Below are positions 1 to 9,513 of a DNA stretch of 64,000 nt, piece by piece. Numbering within the stretch: position 1 is the stretch's first letter; each line of letters starts with the position of its first letter. A program made the translations under genes and the position numbers. The DNA comes from Seinonella peptonophila. GTDB lineage: Bacteria; Bacillota; Bacilli; Thermoactinomycetales; Thermoactinomycetaceae. Where the stretch lies: assembly GCF_900129355.1 (NCBI RefSeq), contig NZ_FQVL01000002.1, positions 372,001 to 436,000 on the forward strand, read 5' to 3'. Under the pieces are notes generated by a model that was given only the letters and a program-made list of their open reading frames with translations, did not search any database and was not told the origin of the DNA.

Positions 1-3000
1 ACCTTCTGCACGGTACAGCATATGACCCATATTCCAATGATGAATATTGGCAGAGAGTTCAAATGCCCACTGCTGTATCGGCGTTAACATGACTTCGCCG
101 GTAACCATCTTTTCTTTTTTGAGATGGTTTTTATCGATCTGCTGCATGCGCAAAGCGAGTTGCTCAACTGTTGGTGCTTGGAAAATATCTTTCATCGAGA
201 TGTGATAGTATTTCTCTCTTAGTTTTGCCACTACATGCATCGCCTGTATCGAGTCACCGCCTTGTTCAAAAAAGTGATCATAAATACCAAATTGTTCCCC
301 AGGTAAAATTCCCTGCCACACTTCAACCAGCAACTTCTCTTGATCGCTGCGAGGTGCTACATACTTCTGCCCCATTCGATCTGATCTTGTAGGCATCGGT
401 AATGCACGACGATCTACTTTTCCATTTGGTGTGAGGGGCAATTCATCTAATACCATCCAATCAACAGGAATCATATAGTCAGGCAATTGTTCCAATAGAT
501 CGGCTCGTAGCTCCTGTAGGGTGATCGCTTCATCTAAATTTGCCCAAACCAGATAAGCGGCAAGTGCTGTCTGCTCTCCTTCAGTTCGTGCGATGACCAC
601 GCCATCTTGGACTGCTGGATGCCGTAGCAATGTCTGTTCAATCTCTGCCACCTCTACCCGATAGCCTCGAATGCTCACCTGATCATCGATTCTGCCCAAA
701 TACTCCAACTCTCCATTGGCTAGCCATCTTACCCGATCTCCTGTCCGATAGAGTCGCTCCCCTGGTTGAAAGGGATGAGGGATGAAGTGAGCAGATGTTT
801 GCTCAGGATCGTGTAAATAACCACGAGCTAAGCTTGCTCCTCCCAGATAAAGTTCACCTGGTACACCGATCGGCTGTAATCGTTGTTGTTCATCCAAAAC
901 ATAAGCTTGTTGATTTGCAATGGGTCGACCGATGGGCAGCCTATGTTGTGTAGGGTCAATACAGCAATAAGTGGAGACTACTGTGTTCTCTGTTGGCCCA
1001 TAGTTATTGTAAATCTGGTAAGATTGTGGCTTCACATGGCGCAATTGATCGCCTCCCACCAGCAGGGCACGCAAGGAGCGATTATCCCGCTCCATAAATC
1101 GCTGAGCCAAAGGGGTGGGCAGAAAGCTAATCGTGATGCCAGTCTGTTCATAATAGTGATGCAATGCTTCTAGATCGAGTCGCAACTCTTCAGGGATCAG
1201 ATGAACCGTTGCCCCTTGTAGCAGATAAGGGAATAGCTCCCAGACAGCTGCATCAAAACTGACACTGGCAAATTGCGTCGCTTGATCCTTCTCTGTCACT
1301 TGGTACGCTTCTTGGTGCCATTGCACCAGGTTCAATACTGCACGATGTTCCACCATCACCCCTTTGGGACGACCCGTTGAACCTGAGGTGTAGATGACAT
1401 AGGCAAGGTCATGGGGCTGATTGATTAAGCTGGGATTTCCTTGCTCTTCCTGTTGAAGCGTAGGATCATCCACATGCAGGGTTAGACCTGAGAAAGATTC
1501 AGGAACTGATTGATTCGCAGACACCAAGAGATAACTCGCTTGACTCTGCTTTAACATATACATGATTCGCTCTGGGGGATAGTGGGGATCAATGGGCAGA
1601 TAGGCTCCACCTGCTTTTAATGCACCCAAGATTCCCACCACCCATTCCAGGGAACGCTGAGTCCAGATGGCGACAAGCTGCTCTCGCTGAAGACCCTCTC
1701 TTCTCAATCGATGAGCAAGCTGATTGGCACGCTGGTTTAGCTCTTCATAGGTCATGCTTCTCCCTTGATCGACCAGTGCGATCGACTGAGGAGTCTGCTC
1801 CACCTGTCTCTCCCATCGCTCGACTAATGTTTGATGGCTGCTTCCGATTTGTTGCCCTCCATCAGCATAAGCCAATAGCTGCTTCTCTTCATCAACAGTG
1901 AGACAGGAATATTCATGTAAGGATCGACCAGGAGCAGCGATGATCTGAGTCAGCAATTGCTGATAATGAGCAGCCATTCGAGCAATTGTCTCTTCCTTGA
2001 ACAGATGGCTGGCATATTCAATGGATAGATGGAAATAATCTTCTTCCACCATGATAAAACTTAAATCGAATTTTGCTGTAACCCCTGCTCGTTCGTATGG
2101 TTGATAGTGAAGTCCTGGTATATTTTTCTGTTCAAAGGCTAAGTTTTGCAACGAAAATACTGTGTCAAAAAGCGGATTTCGACTCAAATCACGTCTTACT
2201 GTCTGTTGATCAATCAAATGCTCAATTGGATAATCACCATGTTCATTTGTAGCAATCATCTGCTCCTTTACTTGCTGAACCCAATCTGCAAAGGAATTGG
2301 CTGGATTCAGTTGTAGACGAAGCGGTAAAGTATTCACAAACATACCCACCAATGGTTCCACTTCTGCTTGTTGTCGACCAGCTTGTGGCGAACCGATGAC
2401 CAAGTCCGTCTGTTCGGTGTACTTCATTAACAGCAATGAATAGGCTGCCAATAAAAGCATATACGGCGTTACATGAAGTTCTACTGATAAACGATTAATC
2501 GCCTCGCTTAATTCTTTCGAAAAAGTGACAAAATAGGATGCCCCATCAAATTGTTGAATCGGAGGGCGTGGATCATCTGTTGGCAACTGAAGAACGGGCC
2601 ATTCTTGTTCCAATTGCTTTAACCAGAATGATTGATCTTTCTTCAATTTCCCTTTATCTAACTGTTCTTGTTGCCAGACAGCGAAGTCTTTATATTGAAT
2701 AGATAAAGGTGCCAATTCTTTTTCTTGGTAAATATCTATCAATTCTGACCAGAAAATTGACAAGGAAGCCCCATCGGCGATGATGTGATGTAAATCGAGT
2801 AAAAACAGGGATCGATGATGGGGCAATTTTATCAATCCTGCTCGAAATAATGGAGGTTGATCCAGCGAAAAAGGCTGAATCCATTCTTCTAAAATACCTC
2901 TAGCTGATGATTCCGAGGAAGCCGTTGCCACTAATAACTTACTTTCTATCTGCTGATGGACTCTTTGCACCAATTGATCCCCATCTAAATGAAAAGTAGT

Positions 3001-6000
3001 GCGCAGCGTCTCATGTCGACGCACTAATTGATCAAGCGCATTTTCTAATCGCTGATGATCCAATTCACCCTCAATCTGCATGATCATCGGAATATGGTAA
3101 CTGGTGCCAACTTGTTCAAAGCCCTGTAATAGATAGATTCGTTGTTGTGCAGAGGTAGCCGGGTAAAAATCTCTCTCTTCAACTGGCACAATGGAATGAG
3201 CAATTGATGCTTCTGTACTTTGGATCACTTCACCTAGTGACTGCACGGTTGGATGTGCAAACAAATCGCGTAGTGAGAGTGATACATGATATTGTTTCTC
3301 GATCCGTGCCAGTAAAGCGATCCCTTTTAAGGAGTGACCACCCAATGAAAAAAAGTTGTCGTCAATGCCAATATTCGTTATCTGAAGTACTTCTTCCCAA
3401 ATCGAGACCAATTTCTTCTCAAGATCAGTGCGCGGTGCTATGTAGGCAGCATCACGGCTAAAGTTTTGAGTAGGTTCTGGTAATGCATGACGATCCAGCT
3501 TTCCATTTGTGTTAAGCGGTAGCTGTTCTAAGGAAATATAGTAGCTGGGCAACATATATTCAGGAAGCCTCTTTGCTAAGTAAGCCCTTATCTCTGCTAC
3601 ATATCCACCAACCAGATAAGCACATAATTCACCTTGATGGACAATCACTGCTGCATCTTTCACACTCGGATGTGTCAGCAGATGAGTTGTAATCTCGCCT
3701 AATTCGATTCGATGTCCTCGTATTTTTACCTGGTCGTCGATTCTCCCCATATATTCTAATTCTCCACTGTTAAGCCAACGCACACGGTCGCCTGTTCGAT
3801 ACATCTGGGTGTCTGGTAAAAATGGATCAGGCAAAAAGCGATCTGCTGTTAATTGAGGTTGTTTCCAATAGCCTCTCGTTACACCAGCCCCACTTAAATA
3901 AAGTTCGCCAATGACACCAGTCGGCACGAATTGCTGATGCTCATCCAGTACATAGGCGCGCATGGTTGGTAATGGTTTTCCTATATTGGAGCGATTGGAT
4001 GTAATCAACTGATCATCAATTTGTTTCACTGTGGCATAAATGGCTGCTTCCGTGGGGCCATACATATTGAGCAATTCTGTGTTTGGATACCATTTGCGCC
4101 ATGCTTTTAATTGAGCTGGAGCAAGCGCTTCACCTGCAAATATAATCCTACGTAGCGAAAGATCATGCTTTGTTTGATCTTCTTCTATTGCTTGTAAAGG
4201 AATAAATGCTGATGGAGTCTGACAGAGAATCGTCACCTGTTCTTGCGCTAATAAATCTCTCAACTGCTGGGGATGCCGAGCGACTTCGCTTGTTACCAAT
4301 ACAAGTGCAGCCCCATGTAATAAAGCACCAAATATTTCTCCAACTGAGACATCAAAGCAGAATGAATGAAACATCGCCCAACGATCCGTTTGCTGAATTT
4401 GCCACTGGTTTCCTTCATATAGCCAGAGCCGAGTAACATGGCGATGTTCAACCATGACGCCTTTTGGCTTACCTGTAGAACCAGAAGTATAGAGCAGATA
4501 TGCTAAGTCACTTGATTGATTGATTAATGGTAGTTCTACATGATTCCCCGTATATAGCTTGGGATCATCGATACATAAAATCTTGCCAGTATATGCGACT
4601 GACTGCTCTACCGAAGAAGTAGTGAGTAGGAGAGCCGCTTCGCTATCCTCAAGTAGATACTCGACCCTTTCTTTTGGATACGTGGGTTCAATCGGAAGAT
4701 AAGCGCCTCCAGCTTTTAAAATTGCTAAGATGCCAACGATCATCTCAATTGATTTCTGCATTTGTAGGGCAACAATTGAATCACGCGAGACACCTTGATC
4801 ACGCAACAGACAACCCAGTTGGGTAGAACGCTGATCTAGTTCCTGATAGCTAAGCTGCTGATCTTCAACTATAACAGCAATTGCATCTGGCGTTCTTTGC
4901 GCCTGCTCTTCAAATAATTGATGTAATGTTTTCTCGGCTGGATAGGGAACAAGCTGCCCTGCCTGGGCAAGCTGCATTGCTTTTTGATCCTTGGTGAGCA
5001 AGGAGATCTCCTTAATCAACCGCGTATCATGCACCATTAATTGTTCTAGCAGATGAGTAAAAGAATCTGCCATGCTGCTGATGCTACGAGAATGAAATAA
5101 ATGTGTCGCATATTCAATCGTCATCTCTAACTGATCTCGCTCAATCACAGTCCATGTCAAATCAAACTTAGCTGTAGTAGCTTGCATAGGAAAAGGCGCG
5201 ATGTCTACATCTGGTAAAGTTAGCTGGGTTTGCTGATGATTTTGCAAGATAAACATGGTATCAAACAATGGATTCCGACTTGGGTCCCGTTGTAAAGGGA
5301 GTTGTGCAATTACTTCTTCTAATGGGTAGTCTCCCGCCTCATATGCCGCAAAAAGCTGCTCTTTTACTTGGTGAATCAATTGACGAAACGTAAATGTAGG
5401 ATCGGGTTTCAGACGGATTGGCAACGTATTGACAAACATCCCTAACATTTGCGTGATATCCGCATGTGTCCGACCAGCAAAAGGTGTACCAATCAAAACA
5501 TCCTGTTGCCCACTCATCTTCATTAACCAAACACTATATGCAGCCATTAAAACCATATACAGCGAACTTTTCTCATCTTGAGCGAGTTGATTCAATTTTT
5601 TTGTCAGTTCATCTGGCAATGACCATTGATAAATGTCACCTGTAAATTGTTGCTCTGTCGGTCTTGGATAATCAGTAGGCAATTCTAATTTCGGTAGCTC
5701 TCCTGACAATTGATCAAGCCAATACGCTTGCTGCTGTTTTGCTTGCTTTGTCTTCAGCCATTGCTGTTGCCAATATGCAAATTCTTTATACTGATAAGGT
5801 AATGGCTTTAGGTCACCATCTTGATAACAAATGATCAATTCTTGAATCAAACAATTGATCGAAACACCATCTGCAATGATGTGAGGGACATCAATTAATA
5901 AGATAGAGCGATTTGTTGCGAGTTCGACCAGTCCAGCTCGAATCTGTGGAACTTGGTACAAGTCAAAAGGTTGTATCCACTGTTCAACATACTTACGTGC

Positions 6001-9000
6001 CTCTTCCTCCGTGTTAGCTTTGACCTGCTTTATCTCGAGTGTGGCATCAGCATGAACCTTCTGTAAGACCTCATCATCAATCATCTGAAAAGAAGTTCTC
6101 AATACCTCATGTCGCTGAATCAATTGCTGAATCCCTGCTTTTAAACGCGCTAGATTAAGCTGTCCATCCAAGGAGAAAACAAGTGGAATATTATATCCGA
6201 CGCCAACATTTTCAAATTTCTGCAAAATATACATTCGCTTTTGCGCCGATGACACAGGATAATAAGCCTGCTCGGGCAATTGTTCAAATGAAACTGCCCC
6301 CTCTTTTTCTGCTTCATCGATATAGGTTGCTAATGCTGCAACAGTAGGTCGGTCAAAAATCTCGCGAATCGAAATGTGAACCCCAAACTCTTTTTGAATC
6401 CGCGCTCGAAGTAAGATCGCTTTGAGCGAATGACCACCCAATGCATAAAAATGATCATGAATCCCTACTCGTGGCACTTCTAATACTTCTTCCCATAGAT
6501 CGACCAACCGATCTTCAGTTCGATTACGGGGCGCTTCGTAGAGGGCTGTTTCCTTGGATATAGCGAATGAAAGAAGTTTTTGACGATCTACTTTCCCATT
6601 TGCTGTGATAGGTAATTGATCAAGCTCCACAATTTGTGCTGGCAACATATAGGATGGCAACTGCTTTTTTAGAAATGCATGCAATTGATCTGCCTGGATC
6701 ACTTGGGGCTGTTTAAGGACAACATAAGCGATAAGGCGCTGCTGGGACGTACGTTTCCCATGTACCAATACGATTGCTTGTGTAACCAAGGGATGTTGAT
6801 ATAGCTGCCCCTCGATTTCTCCTAGTTCGATCCGATAGCCACGAAGTTGTATTTGATCATCGACTCTACCTAAAAACTCTAATCTACCATCTGGTAACCA
6901 GCGTGCTAAGTCACCCGTTCGATAGAGCCGCTCCCCGTTCCAGTCCATAAATCGCTTAGCTGTCAGTTCTGCTCGGTGTAAATAGCCTCGTGCTAGGCTA
7001 TCCCCTCCAATCCAAAGTTCACCAGGTAGCCCAACCGATTGTAACTGTTGATGATGATCAAGGAGATAGACACGATTATTGGCGATTGGCCGACCAATCG
7101 AAATTGGTTTTGTCTCTGTTGTGATTGATGTAGCAGTCGCGACAACTGTGTTTTCTGTAGGCCCGTAATGGTTCACAAGTGTATAAGATGTTTTTGATAC
7201 TTGTTGAAGTTCTTCCCCTCCTGTTAGCAGGAAACGTAAGGATTGATTTCCCACTTGCATAAATTGCTCGGCCATCTGTGTTGGTAAAAAGCTGATCGTG
7301 ACACCATGTTGCTCAAAAAACTGACTTAAAGCCATCGGATCGTGACGCAGCTCATCAGGAACAATGATCAGAGAAGCACCGCTTAACAACGTAGGAAATA
7401 ACTCCCATGCGGAGGCATCAAAGCCCAATCCTGCGTATTTAGAGCAACAATCTTGCTCTGTCAGTTGATATTGTTGCTGATGCCAATAAGCGAGATTGAT
7501 GAGCGAACGATGTTCGACCATCACACCTTTTGGTAAACCAGTCGAACCGGAAGTATAGATCACATATGCGAGATTCTTTGCGTCCCCGTTAATATCTGTT
7601 AGCTCTTTTTCCACTCCTTCCTCATCTATGATTAAATGTTTGCCATCATACTGCTTAGGTGGACCGAATCCTTCTTGGCAAAGCAACAATCTAGCGCTGC
7701 TGTCCTTTAGCATGTAGGCGATTCTATCTGCCGGATAAGCAGGGTCAATAGGCAAATACGCACCACCAGCTTTTAAAATGGCTAAGATGCCAACTACCCA
7801 ATCGATAGACGGTCGCGCCAAAACACCTACGATGGTCTCACCCTTCACACCTTGTTTTTGTAGCAAATAGGCCAGTCGGTTCGCACGCTGATTTAACTGG
7901 GCATATGTGATTTCCTTATTTCCATCTATTACAGCAATGTGCCGCGGTCTCTTATTCACTTGTAATGCAAAAAGCTCATGGATCGTCTGATGTGCTGGAA
8001 AATCGCTTTCTGTCTGATTCCAGCTTTCTAATTGATGAATTTCCTCAGGGGTGACTAGGGATAAATCCTTCACTTTCATGTCTTGCTGATTAATCAATTG
8101 TTCCATGATGAATTGCAAATGATTCCATATACGATCCACGGTTGATGTTGAATAGACGGAGCGGTTATATCGAAATGTAAAAGCAAGCTGCTCACCTGCT
8201 GCTACGACTAAGTTAAAATCATAATGCGTCTGTTCAAAGCCATGTACATCTGTAATCTGGAAACCAAGTTCTCTTGATAACATCGACTCATCAAAAGGAT
8301 AATTTTCAAAAGCGATGAGATGGCGAATCATTTCTTGATTTGGCAATAGATCAGCTAATGAAAGGTGGTGATAAGGCTCTGTCTCTAATAACTCTTGCTG
8401 AATCCGTTGAATCAATTGTTGGATTGACTCATCACCCTGACTTTGCACTCGACAGGGAACGGTATTGATAAAGAGCCCCACCATCTTCTCTACTCCAGAG
8501 ATAGTAGGAGGACGCCCTGACACAACCATCCCATACAAGACATCATCCGTTAAATTATATTTTTGTAGCAGAAGCGCCCAAAGAACTTGTACAACAGAGT
8601 TTAGCGTCACTTGTAACTTACGAGCATATTGATTTAACTGTTCTGTCATTGCCTTACTACAAACATACTTCTTTACACCTAATTGATAGGGTTGGTCAAT
8701 ACTCTTTTCTTCTGGAATCGTGATAGTTTGCTCAAATCCATCAAGATACTGCTGCCAAAAACGTTGTCCTTTCTCTTCATCCTGCTCAGCTAACCAACGA
8801 ATATATTGACTATATCGTGGTACATGCTTCTGGAGAAAAGGTAACCCCTCCTTTTTTCGCTCATAATTTTCAAGGAGGTCATTAAGCAATATCCCCAAAC
8901 ACCAACCATCCATCAAAATATGGTGAAATTGAATGATCAGCTCAAATCGATCATGACTGTATTGAAATAAGGCAAGTTGAAATAATTGATCTTTACTAAG

Positions 9001-9354
9001 ATCAAATCCTTTTTCTCTTTGCTCTGTCAGAAATTTTTCTATGTATTGCTGTTGTTCTTCCTGACCTAACCATGATAAATCCTGAAAATATAGCCGAACC
9101 TTTCTCTCTTTTAAGACAACTTGCATCGGTTTTGTTACATGCTCATATAAGAAAACGGTTCGCAACATCTCATATTGATTGACAAGATGCTGAAATGATT
9201 CTTCAAGCAAGTGCTGATCCACTTTTCCAGTTAGCTGAAAAGATGTTTGCTCAAAATATGCCGTTGAACGTGGATCATTTAGATAGTGAAATAACATTCC
9301 CTGTTGTAATGGTGAAAGTCGATATAAATCTTGGACATTTTTGCGATCAAACAA
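1..9354 (-). CDS. Nonribosomal peptide synthetase, modules 9-11 (C-A-T-C-A-T-C-A-T-E...), 3' end outside window
   Basis: The frame stays open from a TTG start at 9354 (AGGAGTGAT ribosome site 9 nt upstream) to the window edge, about 3118 codons. I confirmed one frame at three carrier motifs: LGGHS near residues 971 and 2003, GGDSIQAM near 3031. Order: C (1-445), A (455-950), T, C (1045-1480), A (1490-1980), T, C (2075-2500), A (2515-3010), T, then the start of an epimerisation domain (TPIQQWAF). The first C has HHILMDGW and resembles C domains that accept a D-residue donor, fitting the E domain that ends the 11602-19128 protein. The second C reads PHIIADG, so the first His of the HHxxxDG motif is Pro. 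A-domain codes by alignment to GrsA: DAWFLGHVV (Leu-like), DVGCIAMIY (unassigned), DAWFLGNVV (Leu). The N-terminal helix (FDRKNVQDLYRLSPLQQG) looks like an acceptor docking segment. A thioesterase, if any, lies beyond the window. Confidence 0.95.
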   Translation of the reverse strand, partial: MFDRKNVQDLYRLSPLQQGMLFHYLNDPRSTAYFEQTSFQLTGKVDQHLLEESFQHLVNQYEMLRTVFLYEHVTKPMQVVLKERKVRLYFQDLSWLGQEEQQQYIEKFLTEQREKGFDLSKDQLFQLALFQYSHDRFELIIQFHHILMDGWCLGILLNDLLENYERKKEGLPFLQKHVPRYSQYIRWLAEQDEEKGQRFWQQYLDGFEQTITIPEEKSIDQPYQLGVKKYVCSKAMTEQLNQYARKLQVTLNSVVQVLWALLLQKYNLTDDVLYGMVVSGRPPTISGVEKMVGLFINTVPCRVQSQGDESIQQLIQRIQQELLETEPYHHLSLADLLPNQEMIRHLIAFENYPFDESMLSRELGFQITDVHGFEQTHYDFNLVVAAGEQLAFTFRYNRSVYSTSTVDRIWNHLQFIMEQLINQQDMKVKDLSLVTPEEIHQLESWNQTESDFPAHQTIHELFALQVNKRPRHIAVIDGNKEITYAQLNQRANRLAYLLQKQGVKGETIVGVLARPSIDWVVGILAILKAGGAYLPIDPAYPADRIAYMLKDSSARLLLCQEGFGPPKQYDGKHLIIDEEGVEKELTDINGDAKNLAYVIYTSGSTGLPKGVMVEHRSLINLAYWHQQQYQLTEQDCCSKYAGLGFDASAWELFPTLLSGASLIIVPDELRHDPMALSQFFEQHGVTISFLPTQMAEQFMQVGNQSLRFLLTGGEELQQVSKTSYTLVNHYGPTENTVVATATSITTETKPISIGRPIANNRVYLLDHHQQLQSVGLPGELWIGGDSLARGYLHRAELTAKRFMDWNGERLYRTGDLARWLPDGRLEFLGRVDDQIQLRGYRIELGEIEGQLYQHPLVTQAIVLVHGKRTSQQRLIAYVVLKQPQVIQADQLHAFLKKQLPSYMLPAQIVELDQLPITANGKVDRQKLLSFAISKETALYEAPRNRTEDRLVDLWEEVLEVPRVGIHDHFYALGGHSLKAILLRARIQKEFGVHISIREIFDRPTVAALATYIDEAEKEGAVSFEQLPEQAYYPVSSAQKRMYILQKFENVGVGYNIPLVFSLDGQLNLARLKAGIQQLIQRHEVLRTSFQMIDDEVLQKVHADATLEIKQVKANTEEEARKYVEQWIQPFDLYQVPQIRAGLVELATNRSILLIDVPHIIADGVSINCLIQELIICYQDGDLKPLPYQYKEFAYWQQQWLKTKQAKQQQAYWLDQLSGELPKLELPTDYPRPTEQQFTGDIYQWSLPDELTKKLNQLAQDEKSSLYMVLMAAYSVWLMKMSGQQDVLIGTPFAGRTHADITQMLGMFVNTLPIRLKPDPTFTFRQLIHQVKEQLFAAYEAGDYPLEEVIAQLPLQRDPSRNPLFDTMFILQNHQQTQLTLPDVDIAPFPMQATTAKFDLTWTVIERDQLEMTIEYATHLFHSRSISSMADSFTHLLEQLMVHDTRLIKEISLLTKDQKAMQLAQAGQLVPYPAEKTLHQLFEEQAQRTPDAIAVIVEDQQLSYQELDQRSTQLGCLLRDQGVSRDSIVALQMQKSIEMIVGILAILKAGGAYLPIEPTYPKERVEYLLEDSEAALLLTTSSVEQSVAYTGKILCIDDPKLYTGNHVELPLINQSSDLAYLLYTSGSTGKPKGVMVEHRHVTRLWLYEGNQWQIQQTDRWAMFHSFCFDVSVGEIFGALLHGAALVLVTSEVARHPQQLRDLLAQEQVTILCQTPSAFIPLQAIEEDQTKHDLSLRRIIFAGEALAPAQLKAWRKWYPNTELLNMYGPTEAAIYATVKQIDDQLITSNRSNIGKPLPTMRAYVLDEHQQFVPTGVIGELYLSGAGVTRGYWKQPQLTADRFLPDPFLPDTQMYRTGDRVRWLNSGELEYMGRIDDQVKIRGHRIELGEITTHLLTHPSVKDAAVIVHQGELCAYLVGGYVAEIRAYLAKRLPEYMLPSYYISLEQLPLNTNGKLDRHALPEPTQNFSRDAAYIAPRTDLEKKLVSIWEEVLQITNIGIDDNFFSLGGHSLKGIALLARIEKQYHVSLSLRDLFAHPTVQSLGEVIQSTEASIAHSIVPVEERDFYPATSAQQRIYLLQGFEQVGTSYHIPMIMQIEGELDHQRLENALDQLVRRHETLRTTFHLDGDQLVQRVHQQIESKLLVATASSESSARGILEEWIQPFSLDQPPLFRAGLIKLPHHRSLFLLDLHHIIADGASLSIFWSELIDIYQEKELAPLSIQYKDFAVWQQEQLDKGKLKKDQSFWLKQLEQEWPVLQLPTDDPRPPIQQFDGASYFVTFSKELSEAINRLSVELHVTPYMLLLAAYSLLLMKYTEQTDLVIGSPQAGRQQAEVEPLVGMFVNTLPLRLQLNPANSFADWVQQVKEQMIATNEHGDYPIEHLIDQQTVRRDLSRNPLFDTVFSLQNLAFEQKNIPGLHYQPYERAGVTAKFDLSFIMVEEDYFHLSIEYASHLFKEETIARMAAHYQQLLTQIIAAPGRSLHEYSCLTVDEEKQLLAYADGGQQIGSSHQTLVERWERQVEQTPQSIALVDQGRSMTYEELNQRANQLAHRLRREGLQREQLVAIWTQRSLEWVVGILGALKAGGAYLPIDPHYPPERIMYMLKQSQASYLLVSANQSVPESFSGLTLHVDDPTLQQEEQGNPSLINQPHDLAYVIYTSGSTGRPKGVMVEHRAVLNLVQWHQEAYQVTEKDQATQFASVSFDAAVWELFPYLLQGATVHLIPEELRLDLEALHHYYEQTGITISFLPTPLAQRFMERDNRSLRALLVGGDQLRHVKPQSYQIYNNYGPTENTVVSTYCCIDPTQHRLPIGRPIANQQAYVLDEQQRLQPIGVPGELYLGGASLARGYLHDPEQTSAHFIPHPFQPGERLYRTGDRVRWLANGELEYLGRIDDQVSIRGYRVEVAEIEQTLLRHPAVQDGVVIARTEGEQTALAAYLVWANLDEAITLQELRADLLEQLPDYMIPVDWMVLDELPLTPNGKVDRRALPMPTRSDRMGQKYVAPRSDQEKLLVEVWQGILPGEQFGIYDHFFEQGGDSIQAMHVVAKLREKYYHISMKDIFQAPTVEQLALRMQQIDKNHLKKEKMVTGEVMLTPIQQWAFELSANIHHWNMGHMLYRAEG

Positions 9355-9440
9355 ATTTGATCACTCCTATTCATACTAACGGACAAACCGCGTCTATATT
9401 GTTTTCAATATATGCAACAAATCAAGCAAGTAGACACAGC

Positions 9441-9464
9441 AAAAAACCACGTAAAATACGTGGT
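9441..9464 (-). terminator. Rho-independent terminator after asnB
   Basis: On the minus strand an 8-bp perfect stem (ACCACGTA / TACGTGGT, 3-nt loop) is followed by a T-run. It lies 50 nt past the asnB stop and about 90 nt before the next NRPS start, so asnB and the downstream synthetase are probably separate transcription units, or joined only by read-through. Confidence 0.85.
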
Positions 9465-9513
9465 CAGTGATAGCAATAGGCACCAAGTATGCTCAAGTCA
9501 TGATACATAATGA

